Source: Teredinibacter purpureus (GTDB lineage Bacteria; Pseudomonadota; Gammaproteobacteria; Pseudomonadales; Cellvibrionaceae). Taken from it: 64,000 nt of DNA. The translations under genes and the position numbers were made by a program. A model generated the notes under the pieces. It made no database searches, was not told the DNA's origin, and saw only the letters and a program-made list of their open reading frames with translations. Below are positions 15,478 to 23,975 of this stretch, piece by piece (within the stretch, counting starts at the first letter, position 1; each line of letters opens with the position of its first letter). Location: the NCBI RefSeq assembly GCF_014217335.1, contig NZ_CP060092.1, forward strand, positions 3,427,501 to 3,491,500, given 5' to 3'.

Positions 15478-17261
15478 TGTTTAAAAACCCAGATTCCACT
15501 TTCGTCCTGAAGGAAATGATCATTTACCTCATTATTGCACGCATGGGCTATCGAGCTAAATAAATTACTCGCATGTTTTCGACAATCCTCATTGTTCGCA
15601 ATTACATCCGCTACATGCTCATAAAAAATAAGATCCATTTTTTTAGCTTTTAAGTGGATAATAACCTCGTCAATTGAATCAAATTTTTCTCCAGATAGTT
15701 CGTTCAAACTAGCTAGTATAACTTCTGGTGATGCTTTTAAAATCCAGCCGATAGTATCTTCAATCATTGCTCCTTGCTGCCACGATAAAATGGAATTTGG
15801 GCGAGGATTACTAGCCAATACAGATTTAGCATAACGTTGTCCGTCAACATCACCATCTACTAAGCAACATACACCTTGATGAATATCTTTAAGTATTTCA
15901 TAAGTTTCAACAACTTTAGCATCTTCTGTGGGAACTATTCCAACGTTTAAGTTAAACGGTTTTTTCATCGTTGTTATCCAGCCTTCATTTATCAACAAAG
16001 GTCGAATAATTATATTGAGTAAGTAATACTCTGTTTTTCCTTCTGGAATCAGAACAAAGGGATGCATTAGTGCAGATATTACTTCAGCTCGACTTTGTTG
16101 AAAAAACTTTCGCATCCAATTTGGAGAGTTGCTATTAAGTGGTTTCTTCAATAATTGTTCTGACTTTAGTTCTCCACCAATATTACGTAATAGAATCACT
16201 GAAGTTGGATCTGCCATCGATGCAATTGTTGGTGAATGCGTAGTTACAAATGTTTGTGATGATAATGATTGTAATCTATGAACAATTTGTTGTTGTGTTG
16301 AGGGTGGAAGGTGAAGTTCAGGTTCTTCAAGAGCCATGGTGAACTCTTCGCCAGATTCGGTTCGAACACGGCCTAATTCAAGCAGGAGAAGGAGACCCTG
16401 AAGTGAAATTAGTCCACTCCCTTGACGTGCGCTAGGTATGCAAAGCCCGTCTTCAGTAGAAAAATGTGCAGAAACAACATCCATTACCGATTTGCTATCA
16501 GTATTGGTTAATCTAAGTTTGAGCGAAGGCGAACTAGGAATGCATCTGCCAATTTCAGCATTGACATTATTAATTAGTGGCGAAATATTTGGATCTTGGT
16601 CTATGGCTAATTCTGGATTTCTAAGCCTATCCCGTTCAGCCAGAATCGATTCAAATGGTTGCGCCGCAGTAGTGTTTATTGTACGTCTAAATAATTCACT
16701 TCCCCATGAGAGAATTTTATCCCAAGTTCTATTAGTCCTGATCAAGAAGAACCCTAATTCTCTAATTAGTTGTGATGGCACTACTGTTTGGGAGTCATTG
16801 ACAAATGGATCAATAGGATCAGAGTGATCGTGAAAATACCGCAAAAATTCAACAGACATTGATGTGTAATCAAAATATGCTTGCGCAGCAATTTGACAGC
16901 ATAATTTCCACTCTTCATTATCAGGGGTAGAGTGAATGTCACCATTAGTTAAATCTAGCCATTTAGGTATAGCTCTTCCATCTCTAAACCAATGATCGTT
17001 TTGGTCTAAGTCATTGCCAGGAAAATCTATTATTGTAGCTATCAACTTGATCCGATCAGCCGGTTGAGGGGTCGAGCCAAAGAAATCATGTTCAGTTAAG
17101 TCCCTGATTAATTTGTCTCTACCGAGCAATAATGTCAATGCTTCGATAACGGTTGTTTTTCCGGTGTTATTAGCGCCAATTAGAACAGGATGCTCGCCAA
17201 AAACAATTTCACCATTACGAACACCTCTAAAGTTCTTTATTTCTAATTTATATATTTTCAC
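15474..17261 (-). CDS. gajA: OLD-family ATPase/TOPRIM nuclease, Gabija GajA-like
   Basis: OLD-family (class 2) nuclease of 595 residues. The N-terminal ABC-type ATPase begins MKIYKLEIKNFRGV with Walker A GANNTGKT at residues 29-36; the Walker B region is LEEPELHLPPS near 309 and the TTHSPT switch near 340. The C-terminal TOPRIM domain shows the metal-binding glutamate in LIPEGKTEYYLL near 405 and the DxD-like LVDGDVDGQ near 467. In Gabija, GajA oligomers nick phage DNA once nucleotide levels fall. It overlaps the UvrD-like gene by 4 bases. The 254-residue unknown gene ends 74 bases upstream on the same strand. The DNA is AT-rich compared with chromosomal neighbours, as expected for acquired defence genes. 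Confidence 0.85.
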   Translation of the reverse strand: MKIYKLEIKNFRGVRNGEIVFGEHPVLIGANNTGKTTVIEALTLLLGRDKLIRDLTEHDFFGSTPQPADRIKLIATIIDFPGNDLDQNDHWFRDGRAIPKWLDLTNGDIHSTPDNEEWKLCCQIAAQAYFDYTSMSVEFLRYFHDHSDPIDPFVNDSQTVVPSQLIRELGFFLIRTNRTWDKILSWGSELFRRTINTTAAQPFESILAERDRLRNPELAIDQDPNISPLINNVNAEIGRCIPSSPSLKLRLTNTDSKSVMDVVSAHFSTEDGLCIPSARQGSGLISLQGLLLLLELGRVRTESGEEFTMALEEPELHLPPSTQQQIVHRLQSLSSQTFVTTHSPTIASMADPTSVILLRNIGGELKSEQLLKKPLNSNSPNWMRKFFQQSRAEVISALMHPFVLIPEGKTEYYLLNIIIRPLLINEGWITTMKKPFNLNVGIVPTEDAKVVETYEILKDIHQGVCCLVDGDVDGQRYAKSVLASNPRPNSILSWQQGAMIEDTIGWILKASPEVILASLNELSGEKFDSIDEVIIHLKAKKMDLIFYEHVADVIANNEDCRKHASNLFSSIAHACNNEVNDHFLQDESGIWVFKQ

Positions 17262-17335
17262 ATTGAAACCTTATCTAGTATTTTAGAGAAACGTAATAAA
17301 TGCCAAAATATTCATAATTGATTTATATTCTCTCG

Positions 17336-18100
17336 TTAACGACTTATCGGGATGGGAATACAAGTGGTATCATCGAATTCATCTCCTGATATTACTGCTT
17401 GCAGACGCAAATTTTTATTGAAACTACCCGAATTATTTCCTGCTGTGAAGATAAATCCTATGAAGTCACTAACCTCCAGTTGTTTGGATATTAGCGTTAC
17501 TCCATTTGCTGGAATTCCGCTTTCATTAAATAGTTGTTCAATATTTGGTTTTTCGGGATAGTCGGAAGAGTCCCAAATGGTATGCACGTAGCTAATGTTG
17601 TTCTTATTACAATATTCAAAATTGGTTAAGTGACTTAAATCCAGTCCGTAGCAGTGTGCAGTTTCATCTCGCTGGTATTGAAGGTTTTCATCTACATACC
17701 TGAACAGTGCCTCACCGTAGGCCATGTTTGAATTTCTGCATGATTGAAGAATATTCAGCAATAGGCTTTTTGTAACGTGCTTTCCTACAATAAGAAAGCA
17801 GCCTCCAGGGCAGGGAGTTTTTCTTTTGAATTCATGGAATATTATTTGCGAGTCTGTAATTTCAATGGCGTCCACATCAAGCGGCCATACCTCCTTAAGG
17901 CCTATGTTCATTAATAGGCGCTGGATAAGGAGTTTCTTCCTATACACATCGCTTGCATTTTTCAGCCAGTACTCCGTGAATGGATTCGGGTGTTCGCTCT
18001 TTCGTGACAGGTTTTCAGCTTCATCATTCATTCCCTTGATGTCACAAATATTTTGAGTACTATCGACTTTTCTCTGTACCAGGGAACTGCCGTTATGCAC
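17336..18100 (-). CDS. Unknown protein with possible PD-(D/E)XK nuclease core
   Basis: No family recognised. The 254-residue frame lies between the restriction set and the Gabija-like pair. Near residues 72-90 it shows WPLDVDAIEI, a short strand, then IIFHEFKRK: an acidic residue followed by E-x-K on a hydrophobic strand, the layout of PD-(D/E)XK nucleases. Further on are an HCYGLDLSHL stretch and a beta-rich C-terminus. No membrane segment or signal is present. The GTG at 18100 lies inside a perfect inverted repeat; the internal ATG at 18031 (MNDEAENL) is an alternative start, preceded closely by AAGGGA. It could be a restriction enzyme, a Holliday-junction-type nuclease or a defence accessory. 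The nuclease reading is inference from one motif. Confidence 0.6.
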   Translation of the reverse strand: MHNGSSLVQRKVDSTQNICDIKGMNDEAENLSRKSEHPNPFTEYWLKNASDVYRKKLLIQRLLMNIGLKEVWPLDVDAIEITDSQIIFHEFKRKTPCPGGCFLIVGKHVTKSLLLNILQSCRNSNMAYGEALFRYVDENLQYQRDETAHCYGLDLSHLTNFEYCNKNNISYVHTIWDSSDYPEKPNIEQLFNESGIPANGVTLISKQLEVSDFIGFIFTAGNNSGSFNKNLRLQAVISGDEFDDTTCIPIPISR

Positions 18101-18124
18101 TATTTCATGGAGAATGAAATAGTG
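18098..18124. promoter_or_regulatory. Perfect 11-bp inverted repeat near the start of the 254-residue gene
   Basis: CACTATTTCAT (18098-18108) and ATGAAATAGTG (18114-18124) flank a 5-base loop GGAGA. It overlaps the GTG start of the minus-strand gene and lies downstream of the 85-residue gene. It could be an operator for the downstream genes or an RNA hairpin between cistrons; no T-run follows on the minus strand, so it is not a standard terminator. Confidence 0.45.
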
Positions 18125-18181
18125 GTTTTCGTCAAGACTTATGCTGAAAAATCGTGATTTACTGTCTATATTCTGGAGACG

Positions 18182-18439
18182 TTATACGATCTCTCTATCA
18201 GTTGAGCGTGCTGTTTCGTCGTCATTGTCAAAAGCTTTAAACCAATGCCTGTTTTGCCCTTGTTCCACATAACACCATCCAGTAGTTGTGTCGCCTTTTG
18301 AAATTCCGGGAAGGATTTCATTCTCGAAATACAACTCTGTTACGTAGGCATCCCGTCTTTTACTGCTCCTTTGATTGGTGGCATTGCAATCCACGTAATC
18401 GAGCATTTTAATTATATTTTCCCTGGAAAAATCCGCCAT
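18182..18439 (-). CDS. Hypothetical protein, 85 residues, in restriction cluster
   Basis: No family recognised. The 85-residue acidic protein starts MADFSRENIIKMLDYVD and has a central YVTELYFENEILPGISKG segment and an aromatic GWCYVEQGQNRHWFKAF stretch. No signal peptide, helix-turn-helix or zinc motif is evident. It starts 16 bases after the MvaI/BcnI-like endonuclease gene on the same strand, so it is very likely in that operon. A role as a small subunit or regulator of the restriction set, or as an independent passenger, cannot be decided. Confidence 0.6.
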   Translation of the reverse strand: MADFSRENIIKMLDYVDCNATNQRSSKRRDAYVTELYFENEILPGISKGDTTTGWCYVEQGQNRHWFKAFDNDDETARSTDREIV

Positions 18440-18455
18440 TCTGTTGCTGTCCCTG

Positions 18456-19847
18456 CTATACGGCTACGTCTACAAAATCATATGACTTATACAATGTATC
18501 AAGGTGTTTGTGGTTTACCCTGAATTGACTGCGGCGTTTTATTTTGGGTTTTTCCGTCGAAGCATGTTCAACTTTAATGCCAGGGTCATAATAAACAGTT
18601 CCCAAATGCATGGCAGATAAAATCATTTCAAAATTAGTCCCTGTTCCCAGCTCCACATCCTTGCCGTAGTGATATTGGTGAACCCCGGCTACTGTGCGCC
18701 TCATGCATGGAATATAAACAGCTTGTGAGTGTTTACGTTTCCAGTGATCCATAATCTTGGCAAAGCTCCAGCTCGCTGTTACTTCTCCTTTGTTATCCAG
18801 TAAGGCAATTGCACCGGAAGCATCCGTGATAGAAGACGTTTCTGCATCAAAACCGACAAGCTCCATCCTCAAGTTAGTCAGATTCTGTACTTGCCCTACA
18901 AGATGCTTGCCACCAAAATTAATACGATCTTCCTTACCGCTCTTATCGGGATAGCCATAGGCTTTAACAAATTCTATAGCGCCAGCCGTTGTGTAATAAC
19001 CTCCATTAGGTTCCGGGGTCATCAGTGTTGTGGGCTTTGAGCCTGTCGTCGGGAATTTTGTAACACCAAATTGCTTCACTTCCCAACCCAGATAGTCCGG
19101 TTCGGCGATACCGTTAGGGGAAACCCCCAACATGGCCTCAAGCGTATATCCACCGCCATTAGGTGCTTTATAGGGTTCAAAAATCATATCCGAGGTGAGC
19201 TTTTGGCTGGGTATCCAGCCCATCTGGTGAATTTCCATTAATTTGCTAATAAGCGCATCTCTGGTAGATACCTTCGGAGCTGTATGCAGTACATCCAGTT
19301 TCCAGATTTTCGGGCTGACTTCTATATAATCTGCTTTGCCCAGCTCTATTGAAAGGGTACTTTCCGGCGTTGCCAGATAGGCGTATATTTTTTCATCTTT
19401 TGCTACACCGAGAATGAGCCACCTGCCTTCACTTCGCCCCTGTTTTTCAGGAGCCATCCATTTACTGGCATCAACTTTTGAGCCACGCAAAAAACCTGAA
19501 AAACGAACTTCAGGGTATTGAGGGTAGTAAATAAGTTTGGAATGAGGGGCGGGGTAGACTGTGCCTTCAGCATCAACCCATGACAAATCAAGGGAGGCCT
19601 GATATTTAATTCTGGTTTTGGAATTTTTCTTTGAATCGGTAGCGGATGCTGTAATCTCACCCGTGGGGATAAAAGGTAGATCCGTTAAATGACCACCAAG
19701 ATAGGGCTGGTTTTTACTGTTGTCATTCGGAGCAAGCTGTTTTACATAAATGTCTGATACGCCCAGATTCTGCATGATTCGTGTGACATTATCCAGACTA
19801 ATTCCCTGTGCTGATGGGGTGTCATAAGTTCCCTGATCCGATACCAT
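18456..19847 (-). CDS. MvaI/BcnI-like type II restriction endonuclease
   Basis: Putative type II endonuclease of the MvaI/BcnI family (PD-(D/E)XK fold). The C-terminal half carries the family core: GYTLEAMLGV, then a P-D-Y-L-G-W-E-V-K run near residues 248-257, supplying the catalytic D and E-x-K, followed by a TTGSKPTTLMTPEP loop. The N-terminal 200 residues are extra relative to MvaI itself and may aid recognition. The frame is open to 19874, but the ATG at 19847 is preferred because AAGG lies 8-9 bases upstream; it overlaps the vsr 3' end either way. It lies with a Dcm-type methyltransferase and Vsr, whose known relatives act on CCWGG, as does MvaI, so that target is predicted. Confidence 0.78.
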   Translation of the reverse strand: MVSDQGTYDTPSAQGISLDNVTRIMQNLGVSDIYVKQLAPNDNSKNQPYLGGHLTDLPFIPTGEITASATDSKKNSKTRIKYQASLDLSWVDAEGTVYPAPHSKLIYYPQYPEVRFSGFLRGSKVDASKWMAPEKQGRSEGRWLILGVAKDEKIYAYLATPESTLSIELGKADYIEVSPKIWKLDVLHTAPKVSTRDALISKLMEIHQMGWIPSQKLTSDMIFEPYKAPNGGGYTLEAMLGVSPNGIAEPDYLGWEVKQFGVTKFPTTGSKPTTLMTPEPNGGYYTTAGAIEFVKAYGYPDKSGKEDRINFGGKHLVGQVQNLTNLRMELVGFDAETSSITDASGAIALLDNKGEVTASWSFAKIMDHWKRKHSQAVYIPCMRRTVAGVHQYHYGKDVELGTGTNFEMILSAMHLGTVYYDPGIKVEHASTEKPKIKRRSQFRVNHKHLDTLYKSYDFVDVAV

Positions 19848-20304
19848 TAACGCTACCTTCCGAAATTTCACCATTATTGTTATCAGTCAACAACCAGTGT
19901 TCGATATTATCAAGCACTTTCTCGACCTCCTGTTCTTTTTTGCCTTTTATTGCGCATTCCCATACGATCAATATACGCCAGCCAGCATCTGCTAATTGCC
20001 GAGAATGACGCTCATCACGCTGTATATTCCCCGTAATCTTATCACGCCAGAACTCTGTATTGCTTTTAGGCCACTTGAAAAGCCTGCAATTATGCCTGTG
20101 CCAGAAGCATCCATGCACAAAAATAACGGCATGATAGCGAGGTAAAACAAGATCAGGTTTTCCAGGAAGTTGCTTTAAATGCAGGCGATAGCGAAAACCT
20201 CGCCTGAAAAGTCCTTTTCGTACGACCATTTCAGGCCTGGTATTCTTCCCCTTAATGCCAGACATCATTCGACTGCGCATTTCAGGGGAAACAATATCGC
20301 TCAT
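19822..20304 (-). CDS. vsr: Very short patch repair endonuclease
   Basis: Vsr endonuclease, which nicks beside T:G mismatches formed when 5-methylcytosine deaminates in Dcm-type target sites. The 160-residue chain matches E. coli Vsr closely in layout: MSGIKGKNTRPE near the start, PGKPDLVLP with D51, and FVHGCFWHRHNC with H64, W68 and H69, the metal- and phosphate-handling residues. It starts within the stop codon of the methyltransferase gene (TGATG) and its 3' end overlaps the endonuclease gene, so the three are translationally coupled. Its presence supports a cytosine-5 methyltransferase of the Dcm specificity. Confidence 0.95.
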   Translation of the reverse strand: MSDIVSPEMRSRMMSGIKGKNTRPEMVVRKGLFRRGFRYRLHLKQLPGKPDLVLPRYHAVIFVHGCFWHRHNCRLFKWPKSNTEFWRDKITGNIQRDERHSRQLADAGWRILIVWECAIKGKKEQEVEKVLDNIEHWLLTDNNNGEISEGSVNGIGSGNL

Positions 20305-21647
20305 CAGGCTGCCTGACGACGCTTGCCTGTTTTTCTTGTGGTGGTTTGAGGGGCTGAGGCCTTAACCGGCTTATTATCTGCTTTTGCGCTCAGAATATAA
20401 GGCTTCATCAGCTTGGCGACTGATTCAAATACAGGTACAACAACGCTGTTTCCAAATTGCTTGTAGGCTTGAGTATCTGATACAGGAATGATGAATTTAC
20501 TTTCTCCTGGTTTGTCAAAACCCATAAGCCTCGCGCATTCGTGTGGAGTTAGTCTGCGCGGTCGTCGTCTTGCTCCACGATCAATCAATACTTCCGAGCC
20601 ATCTTTATAATATCTGGCAGACAATGTGCGAGTAGACCTGTCTTCCGCTGTTACTTTCCCGAAGCCAAAGCCGTTACCTGCTTTCTTGTGTTTATCTGCA
20701 TAGGCCTTTAAATATTTCCAAAGGTTAGGCGTAAGGATGTATTTATCATCAACTTCATTTTCAGGTTCAAGAATGTCGCCCACTTTGGGTTCATTCTTGG
20801 GGAAGAAATTGCTTATATCTCTGAGGGTGAGGCCTTTAATGTTCAAATCCCGTCTGAACGCGACTATGACAATCCTCTCTCTGTTTTGCGGAACAAAATT
20901 CTTGCCATTGATAATTTTTGGATCGGCACCTGATTCATCATAATTACGATCAACTACATCATAACCAAGTTCATCAAGAGTCTTCATAATGACTTTGAAC
21001 GTCTTGCCCTTGTCATGGCTTTTAAGGTTTTTTACGTTTTCAAGCATTATCGCCAGTGGGCGCTTTGCATCAATGATTCTTGCTACGTCAAAGAATAATG
21101 TGCCTTGCGTTTCATCTTCAAATCCATGCGCTCTGCCTAATGAATTCTTCTTCGATACCCCTGCAATAGAAAAAGGCTGGCATGGAAAGCCTGCCAGGAG
21201 TACATCGTGATCAGGGATCGATTTCTGAATGTGATTGTAAACCTGCTGCTTGGTCATACCCTCTGGCTGGGTAATTTCCTTAATGTCGCCATGTACATCA
21301 TGGTCACAGTGGTAATTAGCCAGGTAGGTTTTTACGGCATATTTATCATACTCACTGGTAAAGACGCATTTACCGCCTGCCGACTCAAAACCGTACCGGA
21401 TACCACCAATACCTGCGAACAGGTCAATAAAAGTGAATTCTTCTTTTTTTGTAGAGGGTGAGGGAAGCATTTTTTCAAGTGAAATGCGCTCATTATAGGT
21501 AAGCCAACTTTGATCCTGTTGCCTGGAACGTTCTTTAATCCAGCGGTTTACCACTTCTCTGGGGTGGTTTATTTTATCGGCAATGGCTTGCTGGGAGTAG
21601 ATGGAAGAAAGTCTGGTTAATAGGTCAAAGTCACTCGGATTTTGCAT
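20304..21647 (-). CDS. dcm: DNA cytosine-5 methyltransferase (Dcm/EcoRII type)
   Basis: C5-cytosine methyltransferase of 447 residues. Motif I is [16 protein letters not shown] near residue 72, the catalytic cysteine is in [11 protein letters not shown] near 154, motif VI is MLENVKNL near 203, and motifs VIII-X ([12 protein letters not shown], then [12 protein letters not shown]) are all present. Residues 18-40 form a helix-turn-helix-like segment ([20 protein letters not shown]), as in Dcm and M.EcoRII, where the N-terminal extension can repress the enzyme's own promoter. With vsr and an MvaI/BcnI-like nuclease it forms a restriction-modification-repair operon. CCWGG is the predicted target, by family analogy. 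Confidence 0.93.
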   Translation of the reverse strand: MQNPSDFDLLTRLSSIYSQQAIADKINHPREVVNRWIKERSRQQDQSWLTYNERISLEKMLPSPSTKKEEFTFIDLFAGIGGIRYGFESAGGKCVFTSEYDKYAVKTYLANYHCDHDVHGDIKEITQPEGMTKQQVYNHIQKSIPDHDVLLAGFPCQPFSIAGVSKKNSLGRAHGFEDETQGTLFFDVARIIDAKRPLAIMLENVKNLKSHDKGKTFKVIMKTLDELGYDVVDRNYDESGADPKIINGKNFVPQNRERIVIVAFRRDLNIKGLTLRDISNFFPKNEPKVGDILEPENEVDDKYILTPNLWKYLKAYADKHKKAGNGFGFGKVTAEDRSTRTLSARYYKDGSEVLIDRGARRRPRRLTPHECARLMGFDKPGESKFIIPVSDTQAYKQFGNSVVVPVFESVAKLMKPYILSAKADNKPVKASAPQTTTRKTGKRRQAA

Positions 21648-21680
21648 GCGATTTCCATCAGTAATAATTTGGGAGTTATT

Positions 21681-21730
21681 TGTGATGCATAGTCACAGAT
21701 ATGTCCCTTTTTTGTCAACCGATATTGACA
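21681..21730 (-). promoter_or_regulatory. Promoter/operator region of the dcm-vsr-endonuclease operon
   Basis: Two inverted repeats lie upstream of dcm: TGTGA-N7-TCACA (21681-21697) and TGTCAA-N6-TTGACA (21713-21730). The half site 21713-21718 reads TTGACA on the minus strand and could be a -35 element, so a repressor on the dyad would block transcription. The methyltransferase's own helix-turn-helix segment or the nearby XRE protein are candidate regulators. No clear -10 box was identified. Confidence 0.4.
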
Positions 21731-21835
21731 GATTATAACTAAAAAAACTGTATATAAAAACAGGTGTATTGGCTTGGTCACACTGCTTTAACCATAACGG
21801 CCTTTCTTTGATCCGTGCCAGGGATTTACAGTGTT

Positions 21836-22216
21836 CTATATGAGGTTAGTTTTTAGCTTTCTTTGATTCATAAATACCCATCGCGCCATCATTTCCATAT
21901 AGTGGAGCTGGTCGTCGTCGCTCAGGGCGAAGTAATGTGCGTGGTCAGTGGTTAGTTCGGACAATATTTTTAGGACGGGTGGGTTTTCAGACAGGACGCG
22001 GATATAGAGGCAAATGCCGACTACATAGAATTCAACAAACAGCGCTATTTCTTCATAGGTGCAGCAATGCTCCTTGAAGAAATAGCGCGGTACAGGGGTT
22101 TCCCGTCCAGCAGCGCAGCAGGCGCACGGACAGGACACTTGCCGCTTACTCTTGCCAATCAGCAAGGTCATAGTTGCAGTCTGGCAGAAAGACGATTTTA
22201 TCCCTGACAAGATCAT
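21836..22216 (-). CDS. Hypothetical cysteine-rich protein
   Basis: No family recognised. The frame has up to 126 residues and overlaps the 3' end of the lipoprotein gene by 71 bases; a start at 22171 (MTLLIGKSK) would shorten the overlap to 26. The product has a cysteine cluster (CPCACCAAG, then EHCC), a hydrophobic stretch EEIALFVEFYVVGICLYI, and an acidic C-terminal half with DDDQLHYMEMM. The cluster might bind a metal. No good Shine-Dalgarno separates the candidate starts. It lies at the end of the lipoprotein transcript, upstream of the dcm promoter. Confidence 0.45.
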   Translation of the reverse strand: MILSGIKSSFCQTATMTLLIGKSKRQVSCPCACCAAGRETPVPRYFFKEHCCTYEEIALFVEFYVVGICLYIRVLSENPPVLKILSELTTDHAHYFALSDDDQLHYMEMMARWVFMNQRKLKTNLI

Positions 22217-22982
22217 CGCCTAGATAAGCGGCAAGTCCTTCGGTAGATAGCTCATCTGAACCCGTCACACGGGTGAAGAATGCACCTACTTCGCCAGTCT
22301 GAATGAAGTTTGAACAAATAATGCCTCTGTCTACATCTACCAGTGCTTCAAAGGTGGCATTAAATGGATTCGAGATATACAGCCTTACATCGCCCTCTGT
22401 ATCAGTAGTGGCTTTCAGGTTGAAGCTCTGGTCGCCTGCACTGTCAGTAACGATGCTGTCTGCAAGCTGGGTAATGCTTACAAACTCCATATAGGTAGGT
22501 TGCCAGTCTTCCGATATATCGGCAGCTTGAATCCCATCGGTATCACACTGGCGGAAGGTGATGGCGTCGGAGGTAATATCACCTTTCACGCTGGTGGTGT
22601 ACTCAAAGTACCCTGCGTACTGGAGGCATACGATGCCATCTTCTTCCAGATACAAGGCAGGAAAAATTGAGGCATCAATGTCGTAGTCGCTTGCCCCTGC
22701 AATGTCTTCGCCTTCTTCATTCTCAAAGTAGAAGTAGATTTTCTCATCGCCGTTGATGTCGAGCTGGCGGGTGGCGGTAATGGCGTGACCGCTCACGATG
22801 GCAAGGGCTACATCCCCCTCAAAGGCAGGCATGAAGCCTGTAAATGCTGTGGGGGTAAAGGTAGGCGTTGGATCAGGTGTAGGGTCTGGCGTTGGCGTGG
22901 GGTTAGTAGAACCGCCTCCACCACTTCCACAGCCTCCGAGTAAGGCACTTAGTGCCACAGTTGCAGCAATTAATACGCGCAT
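22146..22982 (-). CDS. Putative lipoprotein
   Basis: Exported lipoprotein of 278 residues. The N-terminus is a lipoprotein signal with lipobox LLGGC, so C18 would be lipidated. A glycine/serine spacer and a TP/DP-repeat linker (residues 26-44) follow, typical of surface lipoproteins. The rest is an acidic, beta-rich domain with no recognised family; two cysteine-containing strands repeat a similar pattern (EDGIVCLQYAGYF and DRGIICSNFIQTG), suggesting an internal duplication. The gene lies inside the element, transcribed away from the XRE regulator gene. Confidence 0.75.
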   Translation of the reverse strand: MRVLIAATVALSALLGGCGSGGGGSTNPTPTPDPTPDPTPTFTPTAFTGFMPAFEGDVALAIVSGHAITATRQLDINGDEKIYFYFENEEGEDIAGASDYDIDASIFPALYLEEDGIVCLQYAGYFEYTTSVKGDITSDAITFRQCDTDGIQAADISEDWQPTYMEFVSITQLADSIVTDSAGDQSFNLKATTDTEGDVRLYISNPFNATFEALVDVDRGIICSNFIQTGEVGAFFTRVTGSDELSTEGLAAYLGDDLVRDKIVFLPDCNYDLADWQE

Positions 22983-23113
22983 AGCAGTTTCTCCAATGGT
23001 CTAGTCATAGTTATGAAATGCGGCTCAGAAAGTCCGCGCAAACAGTAGCGTGCTATAGCACGTAACTATTCTCTTTTTGTTTAGGCACCGAACATTTAGG
23101 GGGAAATGACGCT

Positions 23114-23368
23114 ATGACAGACGTGAAAACGGTATTTGGGGAAACGCTCAGAAGACATCGAACGAAAAGTAACCGCTCGCAGCAGGATGTTGCCACGCGC
23201 TGCGATATGTCTTTCCGTTACTATCAAGAATTAGAGGCTGGAACGAAGCAACCAACGATAACGACCCTGTTTAAGTTGGCTGATAGCCTAGAAGAAAGTC
23301 CGGCAACGCTCATAGAGGAAGCCTATAAGACTTGGCAATCGTCCGCGAGCAAAGCGAGCGACGATTGA
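23114..23368 (+). CDS. XRE-family helix-turn-helix regulator
   Basis: Small DNA-binding protein of 84 residues consisting almost entirely of a Cro/C1-type helix-turn-helix (about residues 9-66): LRRHRTKSNRSQQDVATRCDM, then the GTKQPTITTLFKLADSL helices. The ribosome binding site AGGGGGAAATGACGCTATG is clear. The size and fold match controller proteins of restriction systems and repressors of mobile elements. It diverges from the lipoprotein gene and is separated from the dcm operon by about 1.5 kb, so its target is uncertain. Confidence 0.85.
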   Translation: MTDVKTVFGETLRRHRTKSNRSQQDVATRCDMSFRYYQELEAGTKQPTITTLFKLADSLEESPATLIEEAYKTWQSSASKASDD

Positions 23369-23513
23369 TGCGCTTTGGCGGCAGGCATTTTCTGACGGCA
23401 AAGCGCGGCGACCTTTTAGGAAGCCCGAAGAAAGTTGCGTTTACGCGATCCTTGCCCGTGCAACTGGCTTAAATGCGCCACAACCATTTGATTGTGACGC
23501 TATTGTTCAGGAG

Positions 23514-23969
23514 TTATTCGCTGGCAAGTCCATGAAGAAAATCCACGGCTTTTTGTGCTTGTGAGGCGGCTTTAAATATAAACTTTTTATCGTTTTTTAA
23601 TGCTTGCAACCAAGATTTAATATAGGTGGCGTGGTCATCACGTCCATGTTGTTTAATGCGAAAGTGAGAACATAAAAACGCGCTGCCTAGCTCCGCAATC
23701 AATTCTTCAAAAGCATATTTCTTTTCATCGGTAGAATGTCCGACCTGTTCACGATCTAAACGGCTCTTGCCTCCTGTCCAGTGGGTTAGCTCGTGAAGTA
23801 ATACAGCGTAATAGTTTTCTGTTGCGCTTTGCCCATTATCAAAAAACAGGGTTTTTGGGGGCATGTTGATTTCATCGTGTGATGGCACAAAAGAAGCGCG
23901 GTTTTGATCTTCCTTTATCACTGCTCCAGATTGAGTAATAAACTTTTCAATCTCTGCAATGCGTTCCAC
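23514..23969 (-). CDS. ardC: ArdC-type antirestriction protein, 5'-truncated (C-terminal zincin domain)
   Basis: C-terminal half of an ArdC-like protein, an antirestriction factor with an N-terminal ssDNA-binding domain (DUF1738 type) and a C-terminal zincin peptidase-like domain. The remaining 151 residues hold the zinc motif HELTHW (H59, E60, H63) and the glutamate helix FEELIAELGSAFLC with E93. The N-terminal ssDNA-binding domain is missing because an IS3-family element begins at 23976, six bases upstream of the first available start codon (GTG), and a stop lies just inside the IS in this frame. It is almost certainly a non-functional remnant. Confidence 0.75.
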   Translation of the reverse strand: MERIAEIEKFITQSGAVIKEDQNRASFVPSHDEINMPPKTLFFDNGQSATENYYAVLLHELTHWTGGKSRLDREQVGHSTDEKKYAFEELIAELGSAFLCSHFRIKQHGRDDHATYIKSWLQALKNDKKFIFKAASQAQKAVDFLHGLASE

Positions 23970-23975
23970 TTGTTC

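Noticed and set aside
21681..21697. CRP-type binding site TGTGA...TCACA upstream of dcm
   Set aside because: The spacing between half sites is 7, while CRP needs 6; kept only as an unspecified dyad.
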